From positions 6,721 through 14,563 of the forward strand of contig DBCE01000187.1 of the NCBI GenBank assembly GCA_002292895.1: DNA of 7,843 nucleotides, given 5' to 3'. A program made the translations under genes and the position numbers. Source of the DNA: Phycisphaerales bacterium UBA966 (lineage in GTDB: Bacteria > Planctomycetota > Phycisphaerae > Phycisphaerales > SM1A02). Below, piece by piece: positions 6,238-7,843 of the stretch (position 1 is the first letter of the stretch; each line of letters starts with the position of its first letter). The notes under the pieces were generated by a model. The model had not been told where the DNA came from. It ran no database searches and worked only from the letters and a program-made list of their open reading frames with translations.

Positions 6238-7053
6238 TTACGCAGTAATGACGTCGGGCATCTCAAACAACCCTTCAGTCAGGTTGCGCGGGCCCTTCGC
6301 AGTGATGAGGACGTCCGCCTCATAATGGACCGCCAGCGATCCATCACCGGTCCAAATGGGCCACTCGCGACCCTTGGTGCGTGTTTCGGTGGTGCCGATC
6401 GCAATCATCGGTTCTACGGCCACCAGCATGCCCGGAACCCACGGCTTCCACGCCTCGCCCCATTCGCCGGGGTAGGTGGGAACCACGTTCGAGATGAACG
6501 GAGGCCCGTGCAGTTCGCGGCCAATGCCGTGCCCGCCGAGACCGCGCACCAAGTGGAATCCACATTCCTTCTCAACGTGTTTCTGAACCGCCTTCGCCCA
6601 GTCAATCAGTGGACGCTGTGGCTGCATCGCGGCAATGCCACGGCGCAGGCTTTCCTTGCCGCTCTCCATCAAGGCGCGCGTGAGCTTGTCCGGCTCGCCG
6701 AATGAGTAGGTCCACGCGGCGTCGCCGATCCAGCCCTTGTTGCGCACGCCGATATCAATAGAAAGGATGTCTCCCGTGCGCACCGGGTCGCGGGTCATGG
6801 TGTGCGTTCCATGGACCACGCACGCATTCGGGCTCAGGCATGCCTGACTTGGGTAGGGCGGGTGACCGCGCACGGCGTAGTCAAGGAAGCAACTCGAGCA
6901 GCCAAGGTCCTTGAGTGTGGCGCCTACAAACGAATCGATTTCTGGAAGTGTGAGCCCCACGCGCAGAAATTTCACTAGCCGGCGGTGTACTTCTACAACG
7001 CGCTCGGCGGCGGCTTCCGCATGAAGGATGTCCTTGGGGTCGGTGACGAGCAC
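6238..7053 (-). CDS. map: Methionine aminopeptidase, type I
   Basis: Cytosolic dinuclear metallopeptidase that removes the initiator methionine from nascent proteins. The 271 residues carry the full ligand set in order: Asp100 in SIDIG, Asp111 in GDAAWTYSFG, His175 in GGHGIGRELHGPP, Glu214 in VAVEPMI and Glu245 in VHYEADVLIT. His81 in VVHGTH and His182 match the conserved active-site histidines. The stretch between the HGIGR motif and the VEPM motif is longer than in E. coli MAP, with a Trp-rich insertion (YPGEWGEAWKPW, about 194-205). The residue after Glu245 is Ala where His is common. The start is GTG at 7051-7053; the Shine-Dalgarno sequence is weak (CTGAG), and an in-frame TAA lies some 60-70 bases upstream. 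It follows hutI after 66 bases in which I recognise no signal. Function is secure from the complete metal site; the start is moderately supported. Confidence 0.94.
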   Translation of the reverse strand: MLVTDPKDILHAEAAAERVVEVHRRLVKFLRVGLTLPEIDSFVGATLKDLGCSSCFLDYAVRGHPPYPSQACLSPNACVVHGTHTMTRDPVRTGDILSIDIGVRNKGWIGDAAWTYSFGEPDKLTRALMESGKESLRRGIAAMQPQRPLIDWAKAVQKHVEKECGFHLVRGLGGHGIGRELHGPPFISNVVPTYPGEWGEAWKPWVPGMLVAVEPMIAIGTTETRTKGREWPIWTGDGSLAVHYEADVLITAKGPRNLTEGLFEMPDVITA

Positions 7054-7119
7054 GGGTCTCAGAGGGTACGGGAAATTGTCAGTGGGGTTGGCAGCGCAAC
7101 CGCGCCGAAGGTGAGATAT

Positions 7120-7843
7120 TTATGCAACGCGAACGCTGAGTTCGCCGCCAAGAATCGTGAGATCTGGCCCGGGTCCAGCTACTTCATGGGCGTAGGCGCG
7201 CTCGTCGCGGTGCGCGAGTAACTGCAGATCAGCGCGTAAACCGACGCCGATACTTCCGGTACTTCCTTCAAGTCCCAGCACGCAGGCCGCGTTGTAGGTG
7301 ACCGCACAGATTGCTTCCGCAGCGGTCAGACGCATATGTTTCGCAGCCAATGCAGCGGCAAACTGCACGCTTGGGCTTGGTGCACTTCCCGGATTCCAAT
7401 TGCTCGCCACGGCGAGTGCGCCGCCCTGATCGATCAACTTCCGCCCATCCGCAAATCGACCGTCGAGCGCAAAGCCGCACACTGGTAGCGCCACTCCAAT
7501 CGAAGCACTTGCAGCAAGCGCCGCCATTCCACTGGCAGTGCTCGCTTCCAAATGATCAACGCTGCGCGCACCAAACTCCAGTGCCAACTCCAGCGCGCCG
7601 ATCGCATTGAATTGATCGGCATGGATACGCACCGGCATACCCAATTGCCGCGCCTTGGCAAACAGTGTGCGGCACATCGCTACATTCCATGCGCCTTCTT
7701 CGCAGTATGCATCCACAGCGGCGTTCGGCACGCGCTGCGCCACGCGCTCAAGCAGCGCACACATGTCGGCCACTTGCGCAGGGTTCTCGCGATCAAGCGC
7801 GTGACCCAAGAGAAGCGTTGGCACGACTGGCGCTGGCCACACG
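7120..7843 (-). CDS. hutI: Imidazolonepropionase (HutI), 5' truncated by the window
   Basis: Amidohydrolase-superfamily enzyme that hydrolyses 4-imidazolone-5-propanoate to N-formimino-glutamate, the third step of histidine degradation. About 241 C-terminal residues are visible; the N-terminal HxH metal motif lies outside the window. Numbering from the first complete visible codon (7842-7840), typical HutI blocks are VDAYCEEGAW (43-52), VRIHADQFNAIGALELALEFGARSVDHLEA (71-100, with metal ligand His74 and His97), SNWNPGSAPSPS (147-158) and the C-terminal TGSIGVGLRADLQLL (195-209). The NWNPG block normally reads TDFNPG or SDWNPG, its Asp being the strand-8 metal ligand (Asp324 in B. subtilis HutI). 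Here that residue is Asn148, encoded AAT. This may mean altered or lost activity, a sequence error, or a divergent subfamily. No hutH, hutU or hutG is visible. Family assignment is strong; activity is uncertain because of this substitution. Confidence 0.88.
   Translation of the reverse strand, partial: VWPAPVVPTLLLGHALDRENPAQVADMCALLERVAQRVPNAAVDAYCEEGAWNVAMCRTLFAKARQLGMPVRIHADQFNAIGALELALEFGARSVDHLEASTASGMAALAASASIGVALPVCGFALDGRFADGRKLIDQGGALAVASNWNPGSAPSPSVQFAAALAAKHMRLTAAEAICAVTYNAACVLGLEGSTGSIGVGLRADLQLLAHRDERAYAHEVAGPGPDLTILGGELSVRVA

Noticed and set aside
7054..7119. Promoter for map in the hutI-map spacer
   Set aside because: An AT-rich patch (CATAAATAT on the minus strand) is present, but no -35 partner at proper spacing is convincing.
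1..7843. A new defence, mobile or biosynthetic system
   Set aside because: All nine genes fall into recognisable families, mostly housekeeping; no transposase, integrase, nuclease, toxin-antitoxin pair, CRISPR-like repeats or tRNA attachment site is visible.

Overview
The window is a densely packed bacterial chromosomal segment of moderately high GC. All nine genes I can support lie on the minus strand, so transcription runs from position 7843 towards 1. The plus-strand open frames look like antisense shadows of these genes. The organism appears to be a Gram-negative-type bacterium, with exported proteases and a ribosome-hibernation/nitrogen-PTS cluster. A planctomycete-like (PVC group) origin is a guess from gene content and style, not something the sequence proves. 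I see no mobile element, CRISPR array, rRNA or tRNA gene.

Reading in the direction of transcription, the window opens inside hutI, imidazolonepropionase (7120-7843, 5' end missing). It continues with map, methionine aminopeptidase (6238-7053, GTG start). After a 114-base gap carrying an imperfect direct repeat comes a secreted S9A prolyl oligopeptidase (4033-6123, GTG start). Its 3' end overlaps purN, glycinamide ribonucleotide formyltransferase (3455-4072). Next is an exported HExxH metalloprotease with a C-terminal PDZ domain (1997-3355, or to 3451 with an earlier start). It is followed 6 bases later by hpf, a short-form ribosome hibernation factor (1667-1990).

A 136-base spacer with a perfect 11-bp hairpin then leads to the second block: ptsN (EIIA-Ntr/fructose type, 1054-1530), ptsH (HPr, 778-1053) and gpsA (glycerol-3-phosphate dehydrogenase, 1-791, 3' end missing). 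ptsN and ptsH abut with TGA immediately followed by ATG. gpsA most likely starts at a TTG inside the end of ptsH, behind a strong GGAGG ribosome binding site.

The hpf-ptsN-ptsH trio recalls the rpoN-hpf-ptsN-rapZ-ptsO cluster of proteobacteria, without rpoN or rapZ and with gpsA following HPr. HPr and EIIA are likely phospho-relay partners, but enzyme I and HPr kinase are not in the window. Most of the segment is core housekeeping. The points deserving a second look are an Asn replacing the expected metal-binding Asp in HutI, the TTG-started overlapping gpsA, the hairpin between hpf and ptsN, and the PDZ metalloprotease embedded between purN and hpf. I found no convincing new multi-gene system.
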